A DNA stretch of 64,000 nt, taken from contig JAJKFH010000028.1 of NCBI GenBank assembly GCA_023333565.1, forward strand, positions 248,001 through 312,000, written 5' to 3'. Position numbers and translations under genes: made by a program. Below the pieces are notes generated by a model that made no database searches, was not told the origin of the DNA, and saw only the letters and a list, made by a program, of their open reading frames with translations. How positions within the stretch are numbered: position 1 is the first letter of the stretch; each line of letters begins with the position of its first letter. Of this stretch, positions 63,301-64,000 are shown piece by piece. This DNA is from Puffinus mauretanicus. Its lineage: Eukaryota > Chordata > Aves > Procellariiformes > Procellariidae.

Positions 63301-64000
63301 AATTTCTACTCATTATGATGATAATTCATCTGGAGATGCTGCCAGCAATGGTAGCATCTTTAGAAATCCATCAAATTCCACACTGATATTTGCCTAATCA
63401 ACTATTTACTTTGAAATTAATAGAGAATAGGACTCAAATTCAGAGACATCTATGCATTTGTTGGTTGCATGCATAAACAAAACTGCAATTGCCTAAATTC
63501 AGGTCTGTTAGTTGAATGTTCAGATTTTTCATAGTGCATTTAGCTTCTTTCCCCGGATAGATTCTGATAAAAGTTTGTCTACTATGTTTTTAGCCAAAAG
63601 CACTAAAAAACAAAAAAATTATCCCTGATATTAAAGTATTTTAAAACACCATTTTTTTGATTCACAATAAAGACGGTTCCTGCAGATTGTCAGAATGCTT
63701 AGTAATTATTTATAATGTTTTTTTAGTATTCTTTTTGGTGGAAAACAGAGTTTATCTCATTTTCTCACTGTATGGGATATGATATTGATGTGATATGGCA
63801 TCATTTTCACTCTCAGGATTCTTAGGTGTTTTTTGATCTGTATGAAATTTATGAACAAACAAGTACTATCCTTCTTAAATTAAAATACACATCTGGATGG
63901 GCTCTACTTAGACATAAAAATGACTACCATTAGTATTATGTTTGTCAACTGACAATTTTGTATTATATATCCCATCTCTCATTGAGAAACACATTTCACT
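60386..64000 (-). other. RASGRF2 intron upstream of e1 (partial, at least 3.6 kb)
   Basis: This is intron sequence running off the window. I searched the minus strand for the previous PH2 exon and found none. A moderately GC-richer stretch at about 62470-62960 has no recognisable content, and the 97-codon plus frame at 60900-61193 is unrecognised. Confidence 0.75.

Noticed and set aside
60386..64000. Search for the preceding RASGRF2 PH2 exon
   Set aside because: No minus-strand match to the expected end of that exon (WMSDISQ) or to the PH2 core; it must lie past 64000.

Overview
The window is AT-rich vertebrate, almost certainly avian, nuclear DNA. Two CR1 non-LTR retrotransposon fragments with the bird-typical octamer tail (ATTCTATG-like units) support this, as does a large multi-exon gene with GT-AG introns up to 17.7 kb. 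There are no bacterial-type operons, CRISPR arrays or RNA genes that I can support. RASGRF2 is Z-linked in birds, so this is probably a Z-chromosome segment (inference from known synteny, not read from the sequence).

About 84% of the window is the 3' half of one minus-strand gene, RASGRF2, a calcium/calmodulin-responsive exchange factor for Ras and Rac. I placed its last 15 coding exons from 60385 down to the stop codon at 6762-6764. Every splice site is GT-AG and the exon phases join without a break into 654 codons. They encode the C-terminal edge of the second PH domain, the REM domain, a Ser/Pro-rich linker and the whole CDC25-type catalytic domain. The N-terminal PH, IQ, DH and most of PH2 lie beyond position 64000.

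Layout: 1-902, CR1 fragment; 903-5105, intergenic, with a CpG-enriched stretch of about 1 kb at 3050-4020; 5105-6761, the probable RASGRF2 3' UTR with one AATAAA signal; 6762-14829, eight closely spaced exons of the CDC25 domain; 14830-52978, three large introns around two small exons, holding simple repeats and a purine/pyrimidine tract; 52979-60385, the linker, REM and PH2-end exons; 60386-64000, part of the next intron upstream.

I found no new biological system. The most useful leads are a possible in-frame alternative 5' splice site in the linker exon that would remove a PLDLS (CtBP-type) motif, a NAGNAG acceptor on the next exon, two exact Pumilio-type elements in the 3' UTR, and the CpG-rich patch downstream of the gene, which could be the promoter of the next gene (CKMT2 by synteny). 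Most of the other open reading frames are short chance frames in introns or repeats.
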